DNA of 64,000 nt from CAVVSD01 sp963837655 (lineage in GTDB: Bacteria; Actinomycetota; Thermoleophilia; Solirubrobacterales; Solirubrobacteraceae): the NCBI GenBank assembly GCA_963837655.1, contig CAWIOK010000005.1, positions 484,171 through 548,170 on the forward strand. Direction: 5' to 3'. The first letter of the stretch is position 1. Each line of letters begins with the position of its first letter. A program made the translations under genes and the position numbers. Under the pieces are notes generated by a model. The model had not been told where the DNA came from. It was given only the letters and a program-made list of their open reading frames with translations, and searched no databases. This document shows, in pieces, positions 44,029-55,993 of this stretch.

Positions 44029-45958
44029 ATGCTGCGCGTGCCCCTGTCCCTGGCGGTTGTGCTGTCCGCCCTGTTCGCACTCACCGCCGTCGCCGAGGCG
44101 GCCGAGACGTGGGAGCCCGCCGACAAGCAGGCATTCGGCACGGCGCACGACGTGCGCTCGAAGGTCTGGTTCACGCTCGGGCCGACCGGGATGGGCGAGG
44201 CGTACTGGCCGCGGATCGACCGGCCGGCCGTGCGATCGCTCGACCTGCAGGTCGGCGGCAGGAGCGAGTCGGCCCTGGCGACGGGGCAGGTCACGCCCGC
44301 CGATCCGCGCAGCCTCACGCCGCGCCAGGTCGTCACCGCCCGCGACGGCGCGTGGCGCATCACGAAGACGTACGTCACCGACCCCGCGCGCGACGTCGTG
44401 CTGATCGACATGGACGTGCGCTCGCTGACGGGCGCCCGCTGCACCTGTCCACCGATCTGCGCGCCGGACTCGACAAGGGCCGGCGGGCCCAGACAGCGCT
44501 GCTCGCCCGGCCCGCGCTCCGCGGCGTCGACGGCGTCCGCAGCACCCGCGTCACGCTCGCCCTCGGGCTGGGACGCACGAAGCAGGCCGCTCAGGATGCG
44601 GCGAGCGCCTCGCTCCGGCAGGGCTTCGCGGCGCTGTCGGCGAGCTACGCGAAGGGCTGGCACGACTACCTGGACTCGCTGCCGCCGCGGCCCGCCGCCG
44701 CCGCGCCCTACGCGGCGCTGTACGACACGTCGCTCATGGTGCTCGCCGCCAGCGAGGACAAGACGTACCGCGGCGCGTCGGTCGCGTCGCCGAGCATGCC
44801 GTGGGCGTGGGGGCAGAACACGATCGAGAAGCCCTCCGGCGTCTACCACCTCGTGTGGTCGCGCGACCTCTACCAGGTGGCCACCGCCCAGCTGGCGGCC
44901 GGCGACCGCGCCGCCGCGGAGCGCTCGCTGGACTTCCTCCTCTTCCGCCAGCAGAAGCCCGACGGCTCCTTCCCGCAGAACTCCGAGGTCGACGGCACGG
45001 AGCACTGGAAGGAGATCCAGATGGACCAGGTCGGGATGCCGATCGTCCTCGCCTGGCAGCTCGGCCGCACGGACGCCCGCACGCTCGCGAAGGTCCGGCT
45101 CGCGGGCGAGTACCTGCGTGAAGCACGGCCCGCTCACCGGTCAGGAGCGCTGGGAGAACCAGCGCGGATGGTCGCCCGCGACGATCGCCGCGGAGATCGC
45201 GGGGCTCGTGACCGGGGCCGACCTCCTGCGCCGGACGGGCGACGCCGCGACCGCCACGCGCTGGGAGGCGACCGCGGACGCCTGGCAGCGCAGCGTGCAG
45301 GCGTGGACCGCCACGACGAACGGCCCGCTGTCCACCGGCCCCTACTACCTGCGCGTGACCAAGGACCGGGCGCCGAACAGGGCGACGACCTACAACGTCG
45401 GCGACTCGGGACCGTCCGCCGCCGACCAGCGCCGCGTCGTCGATCCGAGCTTCCTCGACCTCGTGCGCCTCGGCGTCAAGCCGGCGAGCGACCCGGTCAT
45501 CGAGAACTCCGTGCGCGTCGTCGACGACCAGCTCAAGGTCACGTCGCGCCTGCGGGACGTTCTGGCACCGCTTCTCCTACGACGGCTACGGCGAGACGTC
45601 CACCGGCGAGCCGTGGGAGATCGGCAAGCCCGACACGTTCGAGACCTACGGCCGCGCGTGGCCGCTGCTCGCGGGCGAGCGCGGGGAGTACGAGCTGGCG
45701 TCCGGCCGGCCGGCGACGCAGGAGCTCGCCTCGATGGCCGCCGCCGCCGGCTCCGGGCTCATGCTGCCCGAGCAGGTGTGGGACGGGCGCCCGCCGTCCA
45801 GCGGCGCCGCCGCCACGCCCGGCAAGGGCACGCTCAGCGCGACGCCGCTGGCTGGTCGCACGCGCAGTTCGTCCGCCTCGCCCTGCTCGATCGACGCGGG
45901 CGCGCCGGTCGAGCGCCCGGCGATCGTCGCCTGCCGGTACGCCGTCGTCTGCCGTTGA
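44029..45958 (+). CDS. Secreted glucoamylase-like glycoside hydrolase, GH15 (frameshifted)
   Basis: ATG 44029 opens a signal peptide MLRVPLSLAVVLSALFALTAVAEA followed by AETWEPADKQAFGTAHD. Bacterial GH15 blocks follow: KVWFTLGPTGMGEAYWPRIDRP (N-terminal super-beta domain), YRGASVASPSMPWAWGQNT, GVYHLVWSRDLYQVATAQLAAGD, PDGSFPQNSEVDGTEHWKEIQMDQVGMPI, then GQERWENQRGWSPATIAAEIAGL holding the catalytic acid Glu, and FSYDGYGETSTGEPWE. The frame changes near 44445, 45120, 45560 and 45855. Full length about 640 residues. It releases glucose from alpha-glucans outside the cell; ends just before the M20 peptidase gene. Confidence 0.86.
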
Positions 45959-45966
45959 GCCCTGGC

Positions 45967-45972
45967 TAGGCT
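45967..45972 (+). promoter_or_regulatory. -10-like TAGGCT box, leaderless start of the M20 gene
   Basis: TAGGCT (45967-45972) lies six bases before ATG 45979, with no ribosome site. The same TAGGCTCG sequence precedes the UDP-glucose pyrophosphorylase at 57265. The upstream gene ends at 45958. Confidence 0.5.
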
Positions 45973-45978
45973 CGTCCG

Positions 45979-47114
45979 ATGGACGAGCGCGCCCTCGCGG
46001 AGCGGCTGATGTCGTACGACACCTCCACCCCCGACGGGGTGCGCAACGCCGCGTCCTTCGTCCAGGGATGGCTCGGATCGCACGAGATCGAGCACCAGGT
46101 GCGCGACTTCGACGGCCTGCCCGTCATCCTCGCCACCGTCGGCCCGCCGGTCGGCCCGACCGTGGTCCTGCACGGCCACATCGACGTCGTGCCGGCGCCA
46201 CAGCGCGCAGTTCGCGCCGCGGATCGAGGGCGACCGGCTCATCGGCCGCGGCGCCTACGACATGAAGGGCGGGCTCGCGGCGATGATGTGCGCGCTCGTC
46301 GACGTCGCGCGCCAGGCACGCGGTGCGCGTCGTCTTCATGTGCGTGCCCGACGAGGAGAGCGAGGACGTCGAGCACCGCTCCACCGACACGCTCGTCGCC
46401 GAGGGCCTCACGGGCGACTTCGCGATCACCGGGGAGCCGACCGATCTGCACATCGGCGTCCAGGCGAAGGGCGTCCTCGCGATCCGGCTCGCGGTGCACG
46501 GGACGGCCGCGCACGGCTCGACGCCGTGGCTCGGCGACAACGCGATCCTGAAGGCCCACGACGTCTTCCGTCGAATCGAGACCCTGCCGTTCAGCCGCGA
46601 GAGCTCCGAGCTGTTCGACCGCCCCTCGATCTCCCTGAACGGGATCGCCGGGGGCGACGCGTTCAACAAGGTCCCCGACCGCTGCGAGATCGACGTGGAC
46701 ATCCGCTATCTCCCCAACCAGGAGCCGGAGGCGATCCTCGGCCAGATCCGGGCGATCGGCGATCTCGACGTCCTCAAGTGCTTCACCCGCGCGCCCGCGA
46801 TCGTGCACCGGACGAACCCGTACGTCCTCGCGCTGCGTGACGCGGTCGGCCGCTCGGTCGGCGGGGACGCGCTGTCCGTCGGCCGCGACGGCGCCTCCGA
46901 CGCGGTCTCGTTCCTGCAGGCCGGCGTGCCGGCGGTCGAGTTCGGCCCCGTCGGCGGCGGCCACCACGGGCCGGAGGAGTGGGTCTCGGTGGCGTCGCTG
47001 CACGCCTACCGGCAGGCGCTCGGCGCGTTCGTCGCGCGGCTGCCCGGCCACCTGAGCGCCAACGGCGCCGACGTCCCAGCCGTGCGGGCGGCTTCTACAC
47101 TGCCCGACCCGTGA
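45979..47114 (+). CDS. M20-family metallopeptidase/deacylase (two frameshifts)
   Basis: MDERALAERLMSYDTSTPDGVRNAASF, then LHGHIDVVPAP (metal His/Asp), GDRLIGRGAYDMKGGLAAMMCALVD (catalytic region), VFMCVPDEESED (catalytic Glu pair) and GGGHHGPEEWVSVASLHAYRQAL (last metal His). The frame changes near 46205 and 46325. About 378 residues. The pattern is that of ArgE/DapE-like deacylases (acetylornithine or succinyl-DAP) or general aminoacylases; specificity unresolved. Stop TGA 47112-47114 overlaps the LCP gene GTG (GTGA). Confidence 0.87.
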
Positions 47115-48663
47115 GTTCCTGGTCGGAAGCCGACGGTCCGCCGCCGCGCCCCGGCCGGCGGATGCTCCTGCGCTTCGCGCTCGGCGCGTCGCGATCGTCC
47201 TGCTCGGCGCCGCGGTCGTCACGACCGCCCTGCGCCTGGAGATCAACGAGACGGTCCAGGCCTTCGTCCGCGAGACGATCCCGATCCGCGGCGTGCAGAA
47301 CGTCCTCGACGACGTGCAGGCGGGCAAGCCGCAGACGATCCTCGTCCTCGGCTCCGACAAGCGCTTCAACGAGAAGGCCGGGCCCGGCGCCGCACGCTCG
47401 GACACGATGATGCTCATCCGGCTGGATCCGGAGAAGAACGCCACCGCCGTCATGTCGATCCCGCGCGACCTCAAGGCGACGATCCCCGGCCACGGCGTCG
47501 ACAAGATCAACGCCGCGTACTCGATCGGCGGCCCCAAGCTCGCCGTCACGACGGTCCGCAGCCTGCTGAACATCCCGATCAACCACGTCGTCAACGTGAA
47601 CTTCGGCGGCTTCTCGCGCGCGGTCAAGCGCCTCGGGTGCTTCTACATCGACGTCGACCGCCGCTACTTCAACGACAACAACCCGCCCGCCGGCGGGGGC
47701 GGCGAGCGCTACGCGACGATCGACATCGAGCCCGGCTACCAGCGCCTCTGCGGCCTGGACTCCCTCGACTACGTGCGCTTCCGCCACCTCGACGACGACT
47801 TCGTCCGCGCCGCGCGCCAGCAGAGCTACCTCGAGCAGGCGAAGTTGCAGGTCGGCGTCGGGCGGCTGTTCTCCGACCGCGAGGAGCTCCTGCGGATCTT
47901 CGGCCGCTACACGCAGACGCGACATCAACTCCGAGGGCGCGATCCTCCGGCTCCTGCGGCTGACCTACGAGGCCACGAAGTCCCCGATCCGCGAGGTCCG
48001 CTTCCCGGCCGGGATCGAGAACGACGCCAGCGGCTCGTACGTGACGATCACCGACGACAACCTGCAGAAGACCGTCCGCCAGTTCCTCGAGGTGCGCGGG
48101 TCCTCCGGCGCGGGAGCGCGCAAGCCGACGACGACGACCCCGAAGACCTCGGGCACGAGCCGTCGAGCTCCAAGAAGAAGTCGTCGAAGAGGCGAGCGCC
48201 CGGCCGCGCTCGCGCCCGGGCTCGTCGGCGGCCAAGACGGAGGGCGAGGACTTCGTCGCGACGATGTCGACGAAGGCGGGCAAGCTGCCGGTCTACTACC
48301 CCGCCGTCCGCACGAACGCACGGCTACGCCGACCAGTCCTCCAACCCGCGGCTCTACACGATCAAGGATCGCGCCGGCTACGCGTACAAGGCGTACCGCA
48401 TCGTCGGCTACGCGGGGGAGAACGGCCAGTACTGGGGCGTGCAGGGCACGAACTGGCGCTCGCCGCCGATCCTCGACGACCCGAGCGGCACCATCAGGAT
48501 GCGCGGCCGGACCTACCACGAGTACTACGACGGCACGCGGCTGCGCCTGATCGCCTGGCGGACCGACCGCGGCGTCTACTGGGTGTCGAACACGCTCTCG
48601 CGCACCCTGACGAACTCGCAGATGCGCGACATCGCGAAGTCGCTCACCCGTGTCGGCACGTAG
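47111..48663 (+). CDS. LCP (LytR-CpsA-Psr) family cell-wall glycopolymer transferase (frameshifted)
   Basis: GTG 47111 starts VSSWSEADGPPPRPGRRMLLRFALG, a short cytoplasmic lead and one membrane segment (frame change near 47195). The LCP catalytic domain follows: ILVLGSDKRF, ARSDTMMLIRLDPEKN, VMSIPRDLKATIPGHGVDKINAAYSIGGP, VVNVNFGGFSRAVKRLGCFYIDVDRRY and YVRFRHLDDDFVRAARQQSYL. Conserved Arg and Asp of the family are present. After 47900 the frame changes repeatedly through a Ser/Lys-rich linker to a C-terminal domain (GKLPVYYPAVRT, YKAYRIVGYAGENGQYWGVQ, GTRLRLIAWRTDRGVYWVSN). LCP proteins transfer polymers to peptidoglycan outside the membrane. It leads the polysaccharide-precursor genes. Confidence 0.87.
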
Positions 48664-48671
48664 TACCTGGC

Positions 48672-48677
48672 TAACCT
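48672..48677 (+). promoter_or_regulatory. -10-like TAACCT box before the UDP-glucose dehydrogenase gene
   Basis: TAACCT lies ten bases before the ATG at 48688, in the short gap after the LCP stop, with no ribosome site recognisable between them. Consistent with a leaderless transcript but weak evidence. Confidence 0.4.
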
Positions 48678-48687
48678 CTCCCGCCTC

Positions 48688-50009
48688 ATGAGCGAGCAGC
48701 GCCCACCGATCGGCGTCATCGGCACCGGCTACGTCGGCCTCGTCACCGCCGCGGGCTTCGCGGAGCTCGGCTCCGAGGTCGTGTGCGTCGACATCGACGC
48801 CGGCAAGATCGAGCGCCTGCAGCGCGGCGAGATCCCGATCTACGAGCCCGGCCTCGCGGAGCTCGTCGCGCGCAACCGCGAGCGGATGCACTTCACGACG
48901 CGAGCTCGTCCGACGCGCTCGAGCGCGCGCGAGCTGCTGTTCGTCGCGGTCGGCACGCCGCCGACCTACTCGGGCGACGCCGACCTCAGCGCCGTCCACG
49001 CGGTCGTCGACGCGATGCCCGCCGTCCGACCACCACGCGCTCGTCATGAAGTCGACCGTGCCGGTCGGCACCGGCGCGGCGATCAAGCGCGATCTTCGCC
49101 GAGCAGGGCAAGGAGCGGCTTCCGCTACGTGTCGTGCCCCGAGTTCCTCAAGGAGGGCTCGGCGGTCAAGGACTTCCTGCACCCCGACCGCGTCGTCGTC
49201 GGCGACGACGGGCGACTGGGCCGGCGACGCGGTCGTCGACCTCTACGCGCCGCTCGGCGCCCCGCTCGTGCGCACCGACGTCTCCTCGGCCGAGATGGTC
49301 AAGCTCGCCTCCAACGCCTTCCTGGCCACGAAGATCTCCTTCATCAACGAGATCGCGAACGTCTGCGAGGAGACGGGCGCGGACGTCCTCGAGGTCGCGC
49401 GCGGCATGGGCCTCGACGACCGGATCGGGCCGCAGTTCCTGCAGGCCGGGATCGGCTTCGGCGGCTCGTGCTTCCCCAAGGACGTCTCCGCGCTCAAGCA
49501 GCTCGCCGGCAACTCCGGCTACCACTTCCAGCTGCTCAACGCGGTCATCGAGGTCAACGAGCTGCAGAAGCGGCGCGTCGTCGCGAAGCTCCAGAAGCAC
49601 CTCGGCTCGCTCGTCGGCAGGCGCATCGCGCTGCTGGGCCTGGCGTTCAAGCCCGACACGGACGACATGCGCGAGGCGTCCTCGCTCGTGCTCGGCGCCC
49701 GGCTGCAGGCCGACGGCGCCCAGGTCGTCGCGTTCGACCCGATCGCCGAGAACGAGGCGAGGCGGCTGCATCCCGGGCGTCGAGTTCGCCCCGGCTCGCT
49801 CGACGCGGTGGAGGACGCCGACGCCGTCGTGCTCGTCACCGAGTGGCAGGAGTTCAACGAGCTCGACTGGTCGCGAGGTCGCGTCCGCATGCGCGGGACG
49901 CTCGTCGTCGACGGCCGCAACGCGCTCGACGCCGGACGCGGTGCACGGCGGCCGGACTCTCGTACGAGGGCGTCGGGCGCGGCACCGTGGCATCCTTGGC
50001 CTCCCGTGA
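48688..50009 (+). CDS. ugd: UDP-glucose 6-dehydrogenase (many frameshifts)
   Basis: MSEQRPPIGVIGTGYVGLVTAAGFAELGSEVVCVDIDAGKIERLQRGEIPIYEPGLAELV is the classic NAD-binding start. Later pieces: LLFVAVGTPPTYSGDADLSAV, MKSTVPVGTG, YVSCPEFLKEGSAVKDFLHPDRVVVG, SSAEMVKLASNAFLATKISFINEIANVCE, IGFGGSCFPKDVSALKQLAG (catalytic Cys), GLAFKPDTDDMREASSL, VLVTEWQEFNELDW. About six or seven single-base frame changes (48900-49150, 49210, 49775, 49880-49940). The end at 50009 is approximate. Oxidises UDP-glucose to UDP-glucuronate for capsule or cell-surface glycans. Confidence 0.85.
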
Positions 50010-50019
50010 GGACCCCTCC

Positions 50020-51134
50020 ATGCAGGCGGTGATCCTGGTCGGGGGCGAGGGCACCCGGCTTCGCCCGCTGACCTCGACCGTCCCCAAGCCCGTCGTCCCG
50101 CTCGTGGACCGGCCGTTCATCGTCTACATGCTCGAGTGGCTGCGCGGCCACGGCGTCGACGACGTGGTCCTCTCCTGCGGCTTCCTCGCGACGGCGTGCG
50201 CAACGTGCTCGGCGACGGCTCCGCCTTCGGGCTGCGGCTGCGGTTCGTCGAGGAGCCGTCGCCCCGCGGCACCGCGCGGCGCGCTCAAGTACGCCGAGGA
50301 CCTGCTCGACGAGCGCTTCCTCATGCTCAACGGCGACGTGCTGACCGACATCGACCTCACGGCGCAGATCGCGCAGCACGAGTCGACCGGGCGCGACGGG
50401 CACGCTCGCGCTCGTCCCGGTGCCGGACCCGTCGGCCTACGGCCTCGTGCGCCTCGACGGCGACGCGCGCGTGCACCGAGTTCCTCGAGAAGCCGCCCGC
50501 GGACCAGATCGACACGAACCTCATCTCCGCCGGCGCCTACGTGCTCGAGCGCAGCGTCCTCGACCTCGTGCCCGGCCGACAAGCCGGTGCTCGATCGAGC
50601 GCGAGGTGTGCCCGAAGCTCATCGGCAACGGCCTCTTCGGCTTCAGCGCGGACGCGTACTGGCTCGACATCGGGACGCCCGAGCGCTATCTGCAGGGCGA
50701 CGTTCGACATCATCGAGGGCAACGTGGCGACCGCGGTGGCAGAGCGACTGGGGAGCGGCTTCCTCTCGCGTGTCCGAGGACGCGGTCGATCGACGGCCGC
50801 GTCGTGCCCGCCCGCGCGTCGTCGAGCGCGGCGTGCGGATCGCCGCGGGCGCCCACGTCGGGAGCCTCGTCGTGCTGGGCGACGGGGTGACGCGTCGGGC
50901 CGCGGCAGCACCGTGGAGCGCAGCGTCGTGCTGCAGGGCGCGGAGATCGGCGCGGACTGCGTGCTGCGCGACTGCATCGTCGGCCCCGGCGTCCGCGATC
51001 GGCGACCGGCACGCAGGTCGACGAACGGTGCCGTGCTCGGCGAGGGCGTCACGATCGGCGCCGAGAACGTCGTCACGCGCGGTGCGCGCGTGTTCCCGGG
51101 GGTGGAGCTGCCAGATGGCGCACTCAGGTTCTGA
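50020..51134 (+). CDS. NDP-sugar nucleotidyltransferase with hexapeptide-repeat tail (many frameshifts)
   Basis: MQAVILVGGEGTRLRPLTSTVPKPVVPLVDRPFIVYMLEWL is the nucleotide-binding signature (GGxGTRL, PKP). Further pieces: LNGDVLTDIDL, DPSAYGLVRLDGDARV, FLEKPPADQIDTNLISAGAYVLE, YWLDIGTPERYLQ, then left-handed beta-helix repeats (GARIAAGAHVGSLVVLGDGV, VLQGAEIGADCVLRDCIVGPGV, GEGVTIGAENVVTRGARVFPGVELPDG). About nine single-base frame changes, mostly insertions. Typical of mannose-1-phosphate guanylyltransferase or glucose-1-phosphate thymidylyl/adenylyl-type enzymes. Stops at TGA 51132-51134, inside the next gene. Confidence 0.85.
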
Positions 51135-52206
51135 CGTCGAGGAGGCGCTGCGGCTCGACCGCGCGGCCATCGAGGCGGTCGACGCATCCGACCTGCTCAC
51201 GGACATCCTCGCGATCCCGGAGCACATGCGCGACGCCGCAGTGGCAGGTGGAGTCGGCGCGGCTGGAGGAGTGGGACTCGCCCGGCGGCCTCGTCGTCGC
51301 CGGCATGGGCGGCTCGGCGATCGGCGGCGCGCTCGCCAAGGCGGCGCTCGGCGACCGGCCTCGCGCCCGATCTTCACGGCCCGCGCCTACGGCCTGCCGG
51401 CGTGGACGCAGCCCGACACGACCGTGCTGTGCGCGTAGCTACTCGGGCAACACCGAGGAGACCCTCGCCGCCTACGAGGCGGCCGGGCATGCTCGGCGCG
51501 CGCCGCATCGTCGTCACGACGCGGCGGCAAGCTCGCGCGCAGGCCGCGCAAGGACGACGTGCCGGTGATCCCGGTGCCGGCGGCCTGCAGCCCCGCGCCG
51601 CGGTCGCCTACATGACGGTCGCCGCGCTCGAGGTCGCCGTGGCTGTGCGGCGCGGGCCCGCGGCTGCACACGGAGATCGACGTCGCGGCCGCGCACCTCG
51701 AGCGGCTCGTCGACGGAGTGGGGCCCCGACGGCGCCGACGCGTCGGAGTGCCAAGGTCGCTGGCGCGCGGCCTGCACGGCACGATCCCCGTCGTCGCCGG
51801 CGCCGGCCTGACGGAGGCCGGTCGCCTACCGGTGGAAGACGCCAGATCAACGAGAACGCGAAGACTGCCGGCGTTCGCCAGCGAGCTGCCCGAGCTCGAC
51901 CACAACGAGATCGTCGGCTGGTCGGGCGCCGGCGAGCTCGGCCGCGTTCGCCGCCGTCTTCCTCGACGACTCGGACCTCCACCCGCGCGTACGCGACCGG
52001 ATCGAGCTGACCGAGGGCCTCGTCCGCGAGCAGGGCCACCGCGACGTTCGTCGCGCGAGTCGCGCGGCCAGACGCGGATCGAGCGGGTCCTCTCGCTCGT
52101 CCTGCTCGGCGACCTCGTCTCGCTCTACCTCGCCGTCCTGCGCGGCGTCGATCCGACGCCGGTGGACGTCATCGAGCCGCTGAAGGGCCACCTCGCCGGG
52201 CGCTAG
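51115..52206 (+). CDS. SIS-domain phosphoglucose/phosphomannose isomerase-like protein (frameshifted)
   Basis: ATG 51115 (MAHSGSDVEEALRLDRAAIEAVDASDLLTDILAIPEHMRDA) overlaps the nucleotidyltransferase end by 20 bases. Sugar-isomerase motifs: GGLVVAGMGGSAIGGALAKAA, then SYSGNTEETLAAYEAA (SIS phosphate-binding loop), AAVAYMTVAALEVA, and a C-terminal domain INENAKTPAFASELPELDHNEIVGWSGAGEL with ERVLSLVLLGDLVSLYLAVLRGVDPTPVDVIEPLKGHL. At least eight frame changes. About 363 residues. Type-Ib bifunctional PGI/PMI supplies fructose-6-P/mannose-6-P for sugar nucleotides. Confidence 0.83.
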
Positions 52207-52632
52207 GGCGGTCAGGCGGAGGCGGCGGCCGCACGTGCGGCCGGATCGCTCCGTGGCTGGCGCAGCACGGCGGAAGTAGGTGGCGCGGGAGACGTGGAGG
52301 CCCAGGCGGTCGGCCTCGTGCGTGCCGCCGGCTCGAACCAGGCCGGCGGGCGACCGTGCGCAGGAGCTCCTCGTCCGGCGTCTGGCCGAGGCGCGCTCGA
52401 CGTCGTCAAGATGACCCGGACCGACTCGGGCCGGGCGCCGGCGTCCTCGCCCGAGGCAGGGCGGCGAGCTGCTCGGCTTCGAGCAGCCGCCTGAGCGGCC
52501 TCGCGCACGCCGCCGGGTTACGCGCCCGCGCGGCGCCTCCGCGACCGCATCGGGCCGGGCTCGGACGGCGGCCTCGCGGCTCAGCTCGCGGTAGACGCTG
52601 TCCCGGATCTCGCCGAGCGCGCCGTCGCGAGC
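52207..52632. other. Unresolved stretch, coding-like on both strands
   Basis: This 430-base gap holds two competing signals. On the minus strand, text near 52300-52212 resembles the end of a helix-turn-helix protein (GTHEA...LGLHVSRATYFR, ending ...SDPAARAAAASA at TGA 52212), spread over three frames. On the plus strand, SGLAHAAGLRARAA (near 52500) and LRDRIGPGSDGGLAAQLAVDAVPDLAERAV (52540-52640) read like the missing N-terminal sensor of the GGDEF-EAL gene. Indels prevent a decision. Confidence 0.35.
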
Positions 52633-54084
52633 GTGGTAGAGCGACGTGGCGACTCGTGGAGCGTGCGCCGACCGCACGTCGAGCTCCTCGGCGCGACGCG
52701 TGCCCACGCCCTTGGCGAACGGCCGACGGCACCTCGGGTCCTCGGGGTCGCTCGGGGGATAGGACGCACCGAGCGCAAGCGCGCCGAGGCGCAGGTCGCC
52801 TTCCTCGCCTACCACGACCGCCTCACCGGCCTGGCGAACCGGACGCTCCTGGAGGAGCAGGTCCGACGCGACCTCGCCCACGCACGGCGCACCGGCGCCT
52901 CGCTGGCGCTCCTGTACTTCGACCTCGACAACTTCAAGCTCGTCAACGACTCGCTCGGCCACCAGGCCGGCGACGCGGTGCTCGCCGAGGCCGCGCACCG
53001 CGTCTCGGACCTCACGCGCACCGGCGACGTGCTGGCGCGCCAGGGCGGCGACGAGTTCCTCCTGCTGCTCGGCTCCGGCGACGACGGGGATCCGCGCCGC
53101 GCCGCGCGGACGGCCGGCGAGCGCATCGCCGCCGCGCTCGACGAGCCCTTCGAGATCTCCGATGCGCGCTTCCACGTCGGCGCGTCGATCGGCATCGCGC
53201 TGTATCCGGAGCACGCGACCGATGCCGACACGCTCTTCAAGCACGCCGACCACGCGATGTACCAGGCCAAGCGCCGCGGCGGCGGCACGGTCGCGTTCTA
53301 CGAGGCCGAGGCGACCGACGCCCGCGAGCGGCTCTCGCTGACGTCGCGGCTGCGGCGCGCCATCCGCGAGGGCGAGCTGCGCCTGCACGTGCAGCCGATC
53401 GTCGACGTCCAGGACTCCCGCATCGTCGCCGTCGAGGCGCTCGTCCGCTGGGAGGACCCCGAGCACGGCCTCATCCCGCCGGCGATGTTCATCGGCGTCG
53501 CGGAGGAGACGGGCCTCATCGACGGCATCGGCGACTGGGTCCTCGAGGCGCTGTGCGCGCACGGCGCGCTGTGGCGCGAGCAGGGCTTCGAGCCGCTGCT
53601 GACGTTCAACGTGTCGCCGCGCCAGCTGCGCCGCGCCGACCTCGTCGAGTCGATCCTCGAGCGCATCGAGCGCTACGACCTCGAGCCCGACCGGTTCTGC
53701 GCGGAGCTGACCGAGAGCGCCATCCTCAGCGACGAGCGCTCGCACCGCACGACGCTCTCCGACCTCGCCGACGCCGGCCTGGCGCTCGCGATCGACGACT
53801 TCGGCGCCGGGCACTCCTCGCTCGGGCGCCTGCGCGACCTGCCGGTCCAGATGCTCAAGGTCGACCGCTGCTTCCTCGAGCGCGTGCCCGACGACCCGAG
53901 CTCGTCGGCGATCGTCGCGGCCGTGCTCATGCTCGGCACCGCGCTGGGGACGACGACCGTCGTCGAGGGCGTCGAGGAGCCCGAGCAGCTCGAGTACCTG
54001 CGCCGCCACGGCGCGACACTGGCCCAGGGCTTCCTCCTCGGGCACCCGGTGCCCGCCGAGGACCTCCTGCCGGTCGCCCGCTGA
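52633..54084 (+). CDS. GGDEF-EAL c-di-GMP turnover protein (N-terminus uncertain)
   Basis: From the GTG at 52633 the open frame gives 483 residues. After a PAS-to-GGDEF linker-like segment (GRTERKRAEAQVAFLAYHDRLTGLANR), the cyclase domain has FDLDNFKLVNDSLGHQAGD and an intact GGDEF motif (residues 138-142). The EAL domain keeps its catalytic set: VEALVRWEDPEHGL, ELTESAIL, AIDDFGAGHSSLGRLRDLPVQMLKVDRCF and EGVEEPEQLEYLRRHGATLAQGFLLGHPV. Both cyclase and phosphodiesterase activities are therefore possible. A sensor domain upstream may be hidden by indels (52500-52640). Confidence 0.87.
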   Translation: MVERRGDSWSVRRPHVELLGATRAHALGERPTAPRVLGVARGIGRTERKRAEAQVAFLAYHDRLTGLANRTLLEEQVRRDLAHARRTGASLALLYFDLDNFKLVNDSLGHQAGDAVLAEAAHRVSDLTRTGDVLARQGGDEFLLLLGSGDDGDPRRAARTAGERIAAALDEPFEISDARFHVGASIGIALYPEHATDADTLFKHADHAMYQAKRRGGGTVAFYEAEATDARERLSLTSRLRRAIREGELRLHVQPIVDVQDSRIVAVEALVRWEDPEHGLIPPAMFIGVAEETGLIDGIGDWVLEALCAHGALWREQGFEPLLTFNVSPRQLRRADLVESILERIERYDLEPDRFCAELTESAILSDERSHRTTLSDLADAGLALAIDDFGAGHSSLGRLRDLPVQMLKVDRCFLERVPDDPSSSAIVAAVLMLGTALGTTTVVEGVEEPEQLEYLRRHGATLAQGFLLGHPVPAEDLLPVAR

Positions 54085-54130
54085 GCCGCGTCGCAGGAAC
54101 CTTGACACAACTCTGGTAGGGTTTGGCGCG

Positions 54131-54512
54131 ATGGACGCGTTGACCATCCAGGAGGCCGCGGAGACGACCGGATGGTCGTCTCGCATGCTGCGCTACATCG
54201 AGCGCAGCGGCCTCGTGGCACCGCCCCGCTCGGAGAGCGGATACCGGCTGTACGGCCCGGCCGAGCTGCAGCGTCTGCGCACGCTGCGCGAGCTGCTCGA
54301 CCGTTTCGGCATCGGTCTCGGTGACGTCGGCTTCGCGCAGCGCATGCGCACCGACGCCGACCTCTCCGTGGCGATCGAGTCAGCTGGCTGGAGGCCCAGG
54401 CCAGGCGTCCTGAGCACGTCCCGGCAGCCGACTGGCTGCTGTTCGAGCAGGAGAAGCACGAGCGTCTCCTGTCCGCCGCTGGCGCAGTTCCACCACCCCT
54501 CAAGGAGGCCGG

Positions 54513-54516
<4 letters not shown>
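54131..54516 (+). CDS. MerR-family transcriptional regulator (two frameshifts)
   Basis: Begins MDALTIQEAAETTGWSSRMLRYIERSGLVAPPRSESGYRLYGPAELQRLRTLRELLD, the MerR winged helix with a short dimer helix. The later part changes frame near 54385 and 54415, reading SWLEAQARRPEHVPAADWLLFEQEKHERLL and ending KEAG with TGA 54514-54516. The next gene, ahcY, starts ATG 54513, overlapping as ATGA. About 128 residues, no Cys-rich effector loop is visible. The promoter has TTGACA at 54102 and TAGGGT at 54117, eight bases before the ATG. A regulator of the methyl cycle is likely given the coupling. Confidence 0.85.
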
Positions 54517-55969
<1,453 letters not shown>

Positions 55970-55993
55970 ACCGAAGGCAACCCAGGGAGCCAG

